Assembly: GCA_943704495.1 (NCBI GenBank)
Contig: CALSCR010002940.1
Coordinates: forward strand, 1 to 59,095
Length of the DNA stretch: 59,095 bases
Direction of reading: 5' to 3'
DNA from: Pigoraptor chileana
Taxonomy: Eukaryota > Opisthokonta > Filasterea
Position 1 is the stretch's first letter. Each line of letters begins with the position of its first letter. The position numbers and the translations under genes were made by a program. Of this stretch, positions 21,262 to 33,700 are shown in pieces. The notes below the pieces were generated by a model. The model did not search any database. It saw only the letters and a list, made by a program, of their open reading frames with translations, and had not been told where the DNA came from.

Positions 21262-22221
21262 TGTGGCTCGCGAGTCCTTTGAGCACTTGTGGAAGCATGC
21301 AGCAAAGTGTATAAGACCACTACCTTTTTGACCTCTCTGCCGGATTTTAAAATGCAAGACAAATACTTTAAACTAGGAGACACACGTGTTGTGCAGAGTT
21401 ATTGTGCAAAGCTGCGCATTGTGCAAAGAAGGAGGCTCACGTGCAAGCCGTCACCAAAACAGATCACACCCCCGCCCCAACTGTGAGTGGACGGCGCCAG
21501 AGGTGTCGTTAGGTGTCAAGAGCAACACTGCGTGAAGGTCACGGGTTGTGCTGTGTGCGGCAATACCCGTGCGTGGAGGCGCAAATTGACTGGCAGATTG
21601 GCTTCCGTCGGCGGAGGTTTTGTCGGAAGCCAACGCGAGTGGCTGTCTCTCCAGCCGGAACCGCCAATAATAGCGGCGACGTCAGCTGAGTGAGTGAGTG
21701 AGTGTGCAAAGGGGTGCATCAGTGTGAACGCAGTTTCAGTTGCGGTGGTGCATTCACTCACTTTGTCTCTCTCTCTGCCGCCCGAGTGGAGCACTGTATG
21801 CGACTGGTGCAGTGGGGCGCAGCTTCACTATGGCGGCGCCCATAGTGGCGGGCGTGATGTGGGGGTCGGCGCTGATTGGCTGCCGGGTGGACCTTAAATT
21901 ATAACGGCTAATTGATGCCGTCATGAGGCCGTCACGAGGAAATGCCGTCATGAAAGCGTCACGTGGAAATGGCGTCACTGTTGCGTGATCATTGCGCATC
22001 AATGACATCACTACGGCCGTGACGGCGCTGACGTCAGACTCGGTCATCACTCTGGCCATGTGCTCGCCTACGACTCACACGGGAGTGACTTGTCTGTCGT
22101 CATCCAAGCAACCAAACACGCTTGTTTGAAAGCAGCAAACCTCTTGAAATGTTGCACATTGCAGCACTTTTGTTATCAATAGCACTACTTAAGCGTCCCT
22201 TTGTTTTGAAATTCGCGTAAA
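21262..22221. other. Divergent promoter region between acetyltransferase and prohibitin
   Basis: About 960 bp with no coding sequence recognised. It has a CCAAT-type GATTGGC (near 21873), a short GAGT repeat near 21690, and a cluster of CGTCA motifs listed separately. Confidence 0.7.
21917..22036. promoter_or_regulatory. Cluster of CRE-like CGTCA/TGACG half-sites with a full TGACGTCA
   Basis: Two 27-bp units in tandem (21917-21943 and 21944-21970) each carry two CGTCA motifs; a fifth follows directly. A reverse TGACG and a complete palindromic TGACGTCA (22029-22036) complete the group. TGACGTCA is the classic site of bZIP factors of the CREB/ATF type. The cluster lies 186-305 bp upstream of the prohibitin ATG. 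Function here is inferred only from motif density. Confidence 0.55.
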
Positions 22222-24381
22222 ATGGCCGCACAATTGCTTGAGCGACTCGGAAAGCTCGGTCTTGGCCTTGCCATTCTTGGCGGCGTTGGCCAGAGCGCCA
22301 TCTACAATGGTCAGTGCATATAGACCATAGGGTTGACAACGAGCAGGCTGCATTAATGAAGAGTATACGCGAGTGTTGGAATCACTTTACAGTTGTAATG
22401 CTTTTTTTTGTTTTAGTATGTGCGCCTACATTTAATCTCGCAATATCTTTGGGAAACTGATTATTTAGACGTCTCTCTGAGTGCGTGTGTATGTGTGTGT
22501 ATATGTGTGTATGTGTGTACGTGTATGTGTGTATGTATTTTTGTATGTGTGTATGTATGTTTGTATGTATGTGTGTGTGTATGCGTATGACTGTGTGTGT
22601 TGGGGGGTGCAAGATCTTATTGTGAGCTTTTTGGGACCACCTGCACGGGCTGTGTGCGGTGCTTGTTGCGTGGCGGGGGTGTCTTGGCTGTATTACTTTC
22701 CTCGTGTCATCCGCTCTCTCTCAATGACGTTTTTGTTGGTACTCTTCTGCAGTCGACGGAGGCCACCGCGCGGTGATCTTCCACCGCTTCAGCGGAGTGC
22801 AAGAGAATGTCGTTCCAGAGGGCACGCACTTTATGATTCCGTGGCTGCACAAGCCATTTGTGTTTGACGTGCGCACACAGCCCCGCAACATCAACACCGT
22901 TACCGGCAGCAAGGATCTCCAGAACGTCAATATTACGCTCCGCATCCTTTACCGACCCCGCGTCAATGCGCTCCCCACCATCTTCAAGCGTCTGGGCAGC
23001 GACTACGACGAGAGGGTCCTCCCTTCCATCGGTGCGTTTAGTTTGATTGCCATTGTGCTGGTTTACCACTGAGCTGGGGGGGGGGGGGGTCGTTGCCGAC
23101 TTGCACCTACTCGTTTTGCAGTGCCATGCGGTCATGTGTGCTCAAGTGTGTGCTTCAGCGAAATGTATGCGTGTTGCGTGTTAGTTTCATATTTGGGGCG
23201 TTAATATCGTGTTAGATGTTTCTCGTCTGTCATATACGTGCACAGACACACGCGCGCTCTGCTCTCCCATAACTCCCGCCTGTGCCGCGTGTGGGTGCAT
23301 TACCATCTGTGTTTCCAGGCAATGAGGTTCTCAAGGCGATTGTGGCGCAGTTTGACGCGGGCGAGCTGATCACCCAGCGCGACCTTGTGTCCCAGCGCAT
23401 CCGGGACGCCCTCCTCAAGCGCGCCGACGAATTCAACATTCTCCTCGACGACATTTCGATCACCCACCTCGCATTCGGCCGTGAGTTTACGCAGGCCGTT
23501 GAGATGAAGCAGGTCGCCCAGCAGGATGCCGAGAGGGCGCGCTTTGTTGTCGAGAAGGTGATTGCCTAGTGCGCTTGCTTCCACCTTGAGTGTATTGTTT
23601 TGGGTGCTTTGATGCAGGCAAGGGAACCTACGAGGGTGGATTTGATATAGGGCTTCCGCTGTGCGTCTGGCTGCGTGGGCCTGTGTTCTGTGTCAGTGCT
23701 GCATGTGATGTGGTTTGGGACATTGGATGCGCTGAGTCCCACTGGCTTGTATTGTGCGCCTGTTTGCGTCTGTGCTGAGTGCTCTTCCTTCCTTTGCCCC
23801 ACTGCTGCTGTTTTGTTTGTTTGTATGTTTGTTGGTTTGTTTGTTGGCCTTTTTGTTTCTCAGGCCGAGCAAGAGAAGCTCGCCGCCATCATCCGTGCTG
23901 AGGGTGACTCGAAGGCTGCCCAGCTCATCTCTGCGGCACTGCAGGCGAGCGGCTCCGGCCTCGTCGAAATTCGCAAGGTGTGCTAACCCTAACCCTAAGT
24001 GCCTTATAACACCGGGAATGAGATAGCATTCAATTCAGTGTAGTCGGCGCAATGGACTCCACATGGCCCAGAGAGACAGAGAAAGAGAAAGAGAAAGAGA
24101 AATGGAGAGCCCCACTCTACAAGCAATTTTATGAGTGGAACTTATGCGTCCGAATGCATTGATTTGCTTTCTGTTGATGTGTGATTGATTTATTCGTCTA
24201 GCGGTGCCTGAGATTGACCACGTTCTTCCCCTCCCCCCCCCCTCCCCCCCCGTGGATGATGCAGATTGAGGCTGCAAAGGAGATTGCCGGAACGCTGGCG
24301 AGGTCTCGGAACGTTGTCTACCTTCCCAACAGCAACGGCAACATTCTCCTCAACATCAACCCCAACGCCCAGAACGCATGA
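22222..24381 (+). CDS. PHB1: Prohibitin 1
   Basis: Five exons (22222-22309, 22753-23031, 23319-23557, 23864-23977, 24265-24381) close in frame to 278 residues, against about 272 in animals. The first exon encodes the hydrophobic membrane anchor ([18 protein letters not shown]). Exon 2 opens with [17 protein letters not shown] and contains [25 protein letters not shown] and [10 protein letters not shown], diagnostic for PHB1. Exons 3-4 hold [31 protein letters not shown], the coiled coil [20 protein letters not shown] and [13 protein letters not shown]. The end is [19 protein letters not shown]. Prohibitins form a ring-shaped scaffold in the mitochondrial inner membrane with PHB2, which is not in this window. 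Intron 1 contains a TG/TATG tract, and intron 4 carries a short telomere-like repeat. Confidence 0.97.
22481..22601. repeat. TG/TATG simple repeat in prohibitin intron 1
   Basis: Degenerate TGTG/TATG run of about 120 bp inside the 443-nt first intron. Confidence 0.9.
23983..23997. repeat. Short telomere-like CCCTAA repeat in an intron
   Basis: The sequence CTAACCCTAACCCTAA lies a few bases after the donor of prohibitin intron 4. It is two and a half units of the TTAGGG-type telomere repeat, found internally. Confidence 0.8.
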
Positions 24382-24728
24382 GAGCGCAGCGCACAGTGTA
24401 ATATACGAATTTGGTTGCTCAAATTATACCCACAATGTCCCCAATGCGAGTCCGTCCGAAAAAGTTCTCCTCTGTGTCACTCGCTACTCACGTGAGGCAT
24501 CGTGCATTGTGGAGCATATTTAACGGCAAAATGTGGTTTATGTTTTGCACGACAAATGGCAACGCCGCACGCAAAGACGCAGAGGCAAAAAAATATGACA
24601 CGCAAACAGGCACAGCGCGGGCAGATGCGCCCCTATTTTTGATATACAATTTTTGTTTTTCAATAAGCGACAATAGTAACGAAAAGGAACAAAAGCACGA
24701 CAAAGCGACATAACACAGATAGCGCAGC
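24382..24728. other. Convergent intergenic region, no gene seen
   Basis: About 347 bp between the prohibitin and dynein stop codons, somewhat A-rich toward the dynein side, with poly-A-like runs expected of 3' UTRs. Nothing else was recognised. Confidence 0.7.
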
Positions 24729-27700
24729 TCAGTCATCGAGCTGACAGAGAAGAGCGACACCGCGCTCGATCCAATGGGACTCCGGTTGGTCGGAGGGCAG
24801 GCGCATGGCAATGACGTAGTTTGTCGAGTGTCCCGTGGTCGACAGCGTGCCGCGGCGCTCGCTTGTCTTGTACACGGGGCACTCGTAGCTCGATGCAATG
24901 TGGAACTTCTCCTTCTCGCCCGGCCGCAACCAAATGGTCGGCATCTGGTCGTACAGCACCTTGGCCGTGCTCTCGCCCAGGCACTTAGTGTTGCGGTCCC
25001 ATCGCGCACCCTCCACAAACAGGCCCCGCACATACACGCCGTCCTTGGGAGGCTTGTCGGGCAGCGCATCCGTCATCACGTCAAACTCAAAGCCAAGCTC
25101 ATCGATGGGAATCGTGTGCTTGCGCGCGTAGTTCTGGAGCGCGCCAGTAAGGAAAGACTGCGTGAAGAAGAAGCCCGAGATCCAGAAGACCGGGGGCGGC
25201 CCATTGAGGGACCACTCGTGCAAGAAGCGGAGGCGCTCGAGAAAGTCGTTGACATAGCTTCCGAGGGGCTTCAACGACGGATATGACTTGCCCATCCACA
25301 TTTGCGGAATGCGCCCGCGGAGAATCGAGCTGGTGACTTCCTCGAGGTCCGACGACATGACGACGAGGCCGCGAATGGCCTTCTGGATGTTAACAAGCGA
25401 CGCGCGCACCGTGACGAGCAGGCGGTTGAAGCGCACCATCTCCTGCACGAGCACCGTGTTCATGCTCTCCTTGTATGATGTCGGATACTTCTCCATCACG
25501 GCCTCAATGTCAAAGTTGGGTGGCAGCCGGTTGAGAATGTCCCCGGCAACGTCCTCAATGGTTTCGTCGTTGGAGCGGCCGCCCGACGACGCCGACCGCG
25601 CCTGCGTCATCATGATGCAGTCAAAGAGGCGCTGGGTATCCTGCTGGTCCTTCGTGATGTCTGCATTCATGTGCATGCCAAACACCTCGGGGAGCTGATT
25701 GATGGGCAGCGCCTTGATGTACTCAAGGTACCGGTCGTAGTTGCTCTTGGGCGGCGCAAAGTACGTGCCGCTCGCGCTGAACTTGTACTCGTCCTGCAAG
25801 AGCACATCCGGGCGGTAAAACTTGGAGAGGATGGTGAGCAGCGTCCGGCGATCCCAGTCGTCAGTGACACGCCCGCCGTAATTGCACTCGCCCGTGAGGT
25901 ATGCGAGCGCAGTAAACGGCACCTCATCATACTCGTTGATGAACATCTGCAGTTGGCGCATGCTGATCCGCAGATCCGATTCGTTGAATTCGTATGGAAT
26001 GTTCCATCCGAGCGGGCCAAACTTGCGGCGCTCCTGTACGTTGGCATGGAAAAAGCAGAGCGAAAAGAGCAGCTTCTCCCACGCAGCCTCGTTGCGGCAC
26101 CCGGCAAAGAATGCCGGATCCGAAATGGGGTCGCTGAGGTACGAGCGGAGGAGGTTTGCCTTGAGTCCCTTTGGCGGCTCGTTGGTCATCTTGACGCCGT
26201 TCTGCAGCACCGACACGGGAAAGTGGGGCGACGGGTAGCTCGTCAGCCACAGGCGAAACTCGGGGTGCACCTTGTCCGGCACGAGGTCCTCGCAGAGCTT
26301 CTCAAGCGTCGACATCCACGACACGGCGAGGTGGCAGTTCTGCAGCACAACCCACGTGCCTTCCTTGACGGCGCGGTCAATCATTTCCCGCGCAATCGGC
26401 CCCTGTCCCTGACCAAGCGAGAGCGACTGGCATCGCGGCCCGCTGAAGCCGCGATCCTCCGCAAACTTCAGAAGGGCGTTCATCGGGTCCGCACCGGGCG
26501 ACAGCACAAAGATGAGCGGTGCACAGGCGTGCGAGTCAGCGTAACTGCCAGCGAGGTCGAACGGTGGCGGCTCAATGTACTGCGCGCCGAGGTTGGCAGA
26601 AACAAACTCCTGGACGGCGGGGACGACCTTGTCTGGGCGCATGCAGCGCACAACAAGCATCTTCTGAAAGTCCGTCAGGTTTTCCTCCCACGGCGTGGGG
26701 AGCTCCTGGTTCTGCGGCGTCGGGCTGTCGTAGATCTCCTTCCACAGGTCGGGGTCGATCTGGAACGCCTCGCGCAGCCCGCGGAACGCGCCAACGTCGC
26801 TGAGGCGGCAAAACTCGTTCCACGCCTTCTCCGGGAGCCAGTCAGTCGGGTTTTTGTTTGCATTGTCCAGGGCAATGCCGCCCGTGAGGAAAAAGCGGAA
26901 CTCGTCGGCGTCAAGGTCGCCCGCCGCACGCAGCAGATTGGCGCACAGGAGGAACGAAAACAGCAGTTTGTCCTTCTCAAAGAGCGACCGACACACGTTG
27001 CAGTAGAGAGAGTATGTAAAGTGCGCGCGGAGGTTCTTGAGGCGCTCCTCAACGGCATCGCTCTTCTCCGACGACTCGATCGAGCCGATAAACAGGTTGA
27101 TGAACCAGCTGAGCGAGTACTGGTACATGGGCTCAATATTGGCCAGGTCGGCGATTGTGAAGAACAGGACGGACGAGTGGAAGGCGATCGGCTTGTATCC
27201 GTTGCGCGTCTCGTCGATCTTGCGCTCCGTCTCCTCCGCAATCATTTGCTTTTGGTTGATGTCATTCGCAAGCACCTTGGACGACGACAGCACCTGAATC
27301 GCAGTCTCGTCCTCGAGAATGTTGCCCTGCGACGCAGAGAGGACCTCGAGAATCTTGTCCTCAATCTCCTTGAGCTGCTTCTTGTTCTCCGCACTCTGCA
27401 CAATCAGCGCGTTCTTCTCCTCCTCAAGCTCGGGCCGCTCCTTGGCGACGACAATGCCCAGCAGCTGATCCTCGAGGCCCTCCGGCGTGATCATAAAGTT
27501 GAGCAGCGTCACCTTCACGGCGAGCTCAGGCATGTAGTGCGGATTGCGCAGCTTGGTCGTAATGTAGAAGCGGAAGTCCTTCGAGTACTCGATAGTCGAG
27601 TCGCCGAGACGGATGCACAGCGAACCGCCCTGCTTGAAGGTCTGCTTGAGCAGAAGGGGCTCCAGCAGGGGATCAAGCTCCTCGTTGATGTTCTCGAGGA

Positions 27701-30700
27701 GGACGGGATTGCCAAACTGTATGCAGTTCTCCAGCGTGCGCACGTAGTCAGAGTCCGTGAGTTTGATCACATGCAGCTGGTTGTTGCGCTCGAGGTTCTT
27801 GATCCACTTGTTTGCCTGCCCCTGCGGGTCGATCATCAGCGGCCACCGTCGCGCATTCGACACGATAATGCCGTTGTCGACCGAGAACGAGTCTGTGGGC
27901 AGCCCTGAAATGTTCCACGCCCGGATGCTCACGGGGTCGCCCAGCGTCTTGCCCATCATGAATGTCTCAGAGCACGGAATCCCCAGCGACCGCGACAGGC
28001 GGCTCCATTCCTCCGTCTGCTCCTGGCGGAAGGTCGTCGTGAAGGCACCGAGATACGCAACCACGCCAGACGCAATCAGCACGTCGCCAGTGAGGTTCGT
28101 GTACGTGTGGCCAAGGTCCTCGGCGGACGTTGCCCAGCGGTCGCGCTCGCCACCGAGGCCGCCAATGAGCTTCTCGGCACGGTCAAGCTTCTTTGTGCAG
28201 AGGTCGACCTGCCTCTCGAGATCCTCCTTCTTGGCCGTCATGTCCTGGAACTCCCTGCGGAGTCGCGCCAGCTTGTCCTGCACCTCCTTGAGTTTGCGGC
28301 GCTTCTCCTCGAGGGCCGTCATGCACTCGGCATAGTCGCCCTCGGCCTGCTTCAGAGCCTCTTTCTTGGGCGCAACAACCTTCGCCACGCGGTCGTAGCC
28401 CTCCATGGCCCGACACCACTTGCAGAGACCTTCAGCAGCCTTGGAGGCGTTGGAGATCTTCTCGGGAACGAACTCCGGATTAGGAATGTAGCGGTCGCGG
28501 ATGATCTTCATCGTCTTGACGGCAATGTTGTCCTTGTCAAAAGACTTGATCGACTTGAGAAAGTTAATGTCACCAAGCAGACGCTTCGACGGGCCCCAAA
28601 AGTCCTCGATCTTCTTGCCAGATCCGCTGGGATCGGGAATACGGTCGGGCTTGACGTCCTTGAGCACGCAAATGGCCTCCATGACAAGCTTGACTCCCGA
28701 CGGGGGGCTCTTGTACGACTTGACGGTGTTGATATCTGAGGGTGTGAGCGTGTCGAGGGCGGCAAGAGCGTCCTCCAGGATGGGAATAGCCTCCGCAAGG
28801 TCCGCCTCGCACTCGCTCTTGATGCTCTGCGCCTGCTGGGCCTTCTCGTTTGCCACAGCCTCGTCGGCGCGCACAATCTTTTCCGTTACCTCGACCTCCA
28901 CAGACTCGCGCTCAATGACTTTCATGATGGCCTCCGTATCCTCGGACGTCTTGATCAGCTGCGGACGGAGGTCCTCCAACTCGCGCTGCATGGACGCAAC
29001 CTGAGACGCCGCAAAGTCAAGTTTTTCAAGACCGACTTCGTATCGGCGTTTGTTGCGCACAATAATCTCGCGCTTCTTGCCGAGAAGCTGCTTGAATGTC
29101 GAGATGAGCTCGAGGTACGACGTCGGCGTGACGTAATTGTAGCGGCTCAGCAGCTGCCGGTACTTCTCGCTCAGGCGGCGCGTGCCCTGGTGGAAGTTCT
29201 TGCACATGACGACGCATGCACGGCGGACATCAGCGTCAAGCTCAACGTCCTCCAGGAAACGCTCGGCGACGACTTCGAGCGCATCATCGGGCCACGACGT
29301 GAACCAGTCGATTGTGCAGCCGTTGACGAGAGAGGGGAACTTTCGTAGGCGCTCGCGGAATGCGTTGCCAATGGGCGACATGGCAAGCACAATGTGAAGA
29401 TTGTCGCGTACGCGGCCAATAAACACGTTGTACAGCGCAAGCGGGCTGGCGTCCGTGAGGTGGCGCGCGATCGGGCGCATCTTTTCAATGATCTCCTGCT
29501 TTTCGTCTGCGGCAAACAGGTTGGGCACCTCGCCACTGTTGAGAATGTTGTTAATGTCCTCAAAGAATGACTCGTCCTTGCTCTGCGTGTCACTAAACAT
29601 GAAGACGCACGGCATGCCTTTCTCGCCTGCCTTGCGAAGCATGCCCTTGAGGTCCTCGCGCCACTCAGTCGCAGTATAGCTCTTCGAGATCTCCACCTGA
29701 AGCAGCTCAAAGCCCGCCATGTACGTGGCGAGCCGCGTGAGGCTCTGGCGACCGCTGCCGCCCACGCCGACAAGCAACGCGTGGCCGCGGGGCTGCTGAA
29801 GCACGCGGCTGACGCGGCTCACGTGCTCAATGGCAAAGCGAAAGAGAATGAGGCCCATCGCCTTCTTGCTGAGGTTGTTGTACTCCTCCAAGTAGCTCTC
29901 CACAACTTGGTTCAGCTTTTCCATGTCACGCACCTCCTCGTACAGTCGGGGTGTTGCGCCAGGCACGAGGAAGTCGCAGAACAGGAGGCTGTGCAGCTCG
30001 TTCTCGTCGACCACGCCGTCGCCATTGACATCAAGGTGCGAAAACAGCTGGTGGAAATCAAGGCCAAACTTGGTTTTGGTGACCGCAATCGTGTAGTTGT
30101 ACAGCCAGGCGCGATCGCTGTCGTCAACCAGGCGGTCGTAGAACACGCGGAATATCTCGTGCGTCCACAGGCGGACCATTGCGTCGGGGCTGGTGAGCGA
30201 CACAGGCTTGCACAGCAGCACGCCCTGCACCACGCGCGAAAAGTCGCGCAGATTGAACGTGTAGTGCGATTTGGCGGGCGTCGGCAGGAGGTTCTCCATC
30301 GCCGCCTTGTACACCTCGATCGTCGCAGAGACGAGCTGCTTGCCAACCTCTGCAAAGCCGGGACCAAACTCGTTGGTGGTAATATGCCACGTCATGATCT
30401 TGGAAAAGATGCGTGTCATGGTGGTGTCATCAAATGCGTTGATGGCAAGGAGGTTGAAGTGCCTGAGGAAGCGCGGCGTAAGCTGGTTGCGGCCGCCACC
30501 GGGGGGGCCCATCGCACACACAATTTGCACATCCTCCAGCTTCTGCTTGCTCGTGTCCTTGCGGTCGTACCAGTTGCGGTGGTCTAGCCACTGCCGTAGC
30601 AACTCGATTGGTGGCTGCGCACCATACCGCTCCTTAGCGGGCATGTTGACGTCATCAACGAAAATGATGGTGCGCTTGCCGAGTGGGGGCCCAAACACGC

Positions 30701-33700
30701 CCTTGCGGCGCTTGTCCAGCTTGGACATGATGATGTCCTGCGTCTGGTTGGCACTTGTCTGCGCGCTGAAGTTGATGATCACCGGGTTGTACACGTTGCG
30801 GTCAATGCCGTTAAGCAGCTTGTCCGTAATGTACGCTGACTTGCCAGTTCCCGTCGGTCCCACCACCGCAATCGGCTTCTGGCGAGACACGAGAATGTCC
30901 AGCAGATAGGCATAGCGCACAGTGTCGATGGTAGGCACAATGATCGTGTTGAACGACGCGCCCGCAGGAATCGTCTGCGTTTCGTCGATGCGGTCCATCC
31001 ACTTGATCCAGCGGCCGAGGGGACGCTCCTTAACGAACACAAAGTCGTACACAGTGCCGGCGTCGAGCGGCATGGCCATGCGCAGCGGAGGCATTCCGCT
31101 CGGCACCTCAATGGTCGCGCCATACTTGGCAGTGAGGTCAACCGTCACGGCGCCAGTGATGAGCTGCCGCGCAAGCTCGTCAAAGCGGCGCCTGCCGTCA
31201 TCGTCTGTGCTTGCGCCCATCGACCAGACATAGGCAAAGAGGAATGCGCCCTCCACCCACGCCTCAATCGTGTCGTCCTGCAGGTCGCGGCTCGTCTGCT
31301 CATCGCGCAGGTCCTCAATCAGACACTCGAGCAGGTTCATCAGTGACCGCACAAGGTTGATGTCTGACGTGGGCACAAGCTCGCGGCAGCACTTTCGTAC
31401 AAAGCGCAGCGTGGGGTCGACCATGCGCTCAAACAGCGCCCGCAATGACGCCTTGAACCCGGGCGTGAGCACCGGCGGCAGTGTCAGAATCCACGACTCG
31501 AGCATTGGCCGCCAGCCGAGATTGGCGGGCTCCATGTAGATCATGCCGCAGCGGCTGACGGTGGCGGGCGATGCGGCCTCCAGGTCCATCGGCTCAAACA
31601 CGAGGTTCATGTTGTCGGGCATCTGGATGATCTCACCCGACATGAGACAGAGCTTCTTGTTGTCGTCGAGCACCGTGTTCATGTTTTCAATCCAAATGGC
31701 ATCGACGGGGCCATCGAAGATGAGCCACTTGCGGTCAGGGGTTGTCGACGAGGCAAAGGCGCGGAAGCTGTTTGCGAGGACGCCATCGGTCCACTCGTGG
31801 CTCACAGGGTCAAACTGGCCATACAGCTGCCCGAGGGTGATAGACTTGGGATTGATGACGAGAAACTCAACTTTGTCATAGCCGGCCACATTGCGCTCGG
31901 CGAGATCCACGAGCGCCTGCGCAAGCACGCGGTACGCCGACGTTTTTCCGCCAAAAGGCTCGCCGACAAGCATGAAGCCGTGGCGCACGAGCATCATCTC
32001 ATACACCTGCAGAATCTTGTCCTGGAAAGCGGGGACATTCTGCAGGTTGAGCTTGGTGCATGATGTGTCCAGCGAGACGAGCAGGTCGGCGTAGTCGGGC
32101 GTGGGAAGCGTGATGCCAGGGAATAGATCCGATGTGATGCCCCGGAAGAGCGGCAAATCGTGCGCAAGGAACTTGGGCATGTTGACGTCGTTGATTGAGC
32201 GCAGCATGAGAATGTTCTCGTCCTGGTCGGGGTACTTGAGCTTGAGATTGCCCGCCGCAGTCAGCACAGACTTCACGGCGCGCATGCCGTAGTCGTAATG
32301 GTGCTGCGACGACAATTGCTCGGAGCACAGGCGGTATGTCGCAACAATCTTGCGCGCAAGCGGCCGGGCAAGCACAAAGCCGACAGAATAGAGCGAGATC
32401 TCGGCAATCATTGCATAGTCGGGAACCATCATGGCGACGCTGCGGAAGAGGGCCTTGAGGTTGTCGGGCAGCTCAGAGCGGCCGGCGTATCCGGGGTTCA
32501 TCGTGATGAAGACCGAGCACGTGGGATTCAGCTTGATGTCCGTGCCCTCAAAGTTGAAGCGCTCAAGTTTGCTTGCAATGGCACGCTGGATGGTCATAAT
32601 CTGCTGTGCAATGACGGAAAGCACCTCGAGGTCGATGCGGTTGAACTCGTCAAAGCACGACCACGCACCGCACGACGCAAGTCCCTTGAAGAACTTGCCC
32701 ATCGCAATGTAGTCGAGACCATCGGAGCAGTTGAAGACGACACACTGCTTAGCAACTGCCTTCGACAAATCCTTAACTGTCTCCGTCTTGCCCGTGCCGG
32801 CAGGTCCCTCGGGCGCACCTCCGAGGTTGAGGTGCAGTGCGCCAAAAAGAGTGCGGTAGCATCGGTCCGTCAGCGGCGTAATGACGAGGCGGGGCGTATT
32901 GCCCAGGTACTCGTAGCCGTACGGCAGTGTCGAGTTGATCATGCGCGTGACGCACTGATTTTCCTCCCAATAGTACCGCAGCTGCGACAGCCACTCGAAG
33001 TCGTTCTCGTCAGACACGCCCTCATCAGCCATCTTTGCGAGCACATCGCGCGCGTGCACATCAATGACAACGAGCGCACCGAGCGTGTAACGGTTGAGGC
33101 GGGGAAGCTGTCCACGGACCATCTCCACGATGCCTTCAATCTGCCGCGTGCACGTGTCCCTGTATGCGACGAGCGCCTTCTTACCGCCACGAATGGCAGT
33201 GTGCACGTCACGCGTCCAGTAGATCTGCGACACGCAAAGCACCACCTGTCCCGCCCATCCGGTTACCCACTTTGTCCGGTCTGTCGTCGCATACGATTCC
33301 AGCGACTCGCTGATGACGCGGTGCACAGAGGCAATCATCGCGCGCTCCAGTTCACCGAGCCACTTCTCCACCTGGCCGCGCGCCTTGGCCGTCGAGATGG
33401 GCACTGTCAGCGGCACAACCTCTCCTTGGCTGCTCTTCATGTGCGTAATGTCCATCGCGTCGGTGAATTCAAGCGACGAAATGCCCTCAAAGCACTTCTT
33501 GAGGTGCGGCTGCACCCGCATCGGATCCTTCGTCTCAGACAGAATTTCAAGCAGCTCGTCGTTCGAGAGGAAGAAAAAGCGCGGAAAGTAGAGGCGCTTC
33601 TTCTCGAGGTAGTCGTTGAGGCCCTTCTGAATGAGCTCGAGCAGCTCGTTCGACTTCTTCATGCGCTCCAGCATCTTATCAATCGACGTCACAGCAAGCA

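Noticed and set aside
25671-27908. 745-codon plus-strand open frame opposite the dynein 3' end
   Set aside because: Same antisense shadow effect; no family motifs, and the dynein C-terminal domain is continuous on minus.
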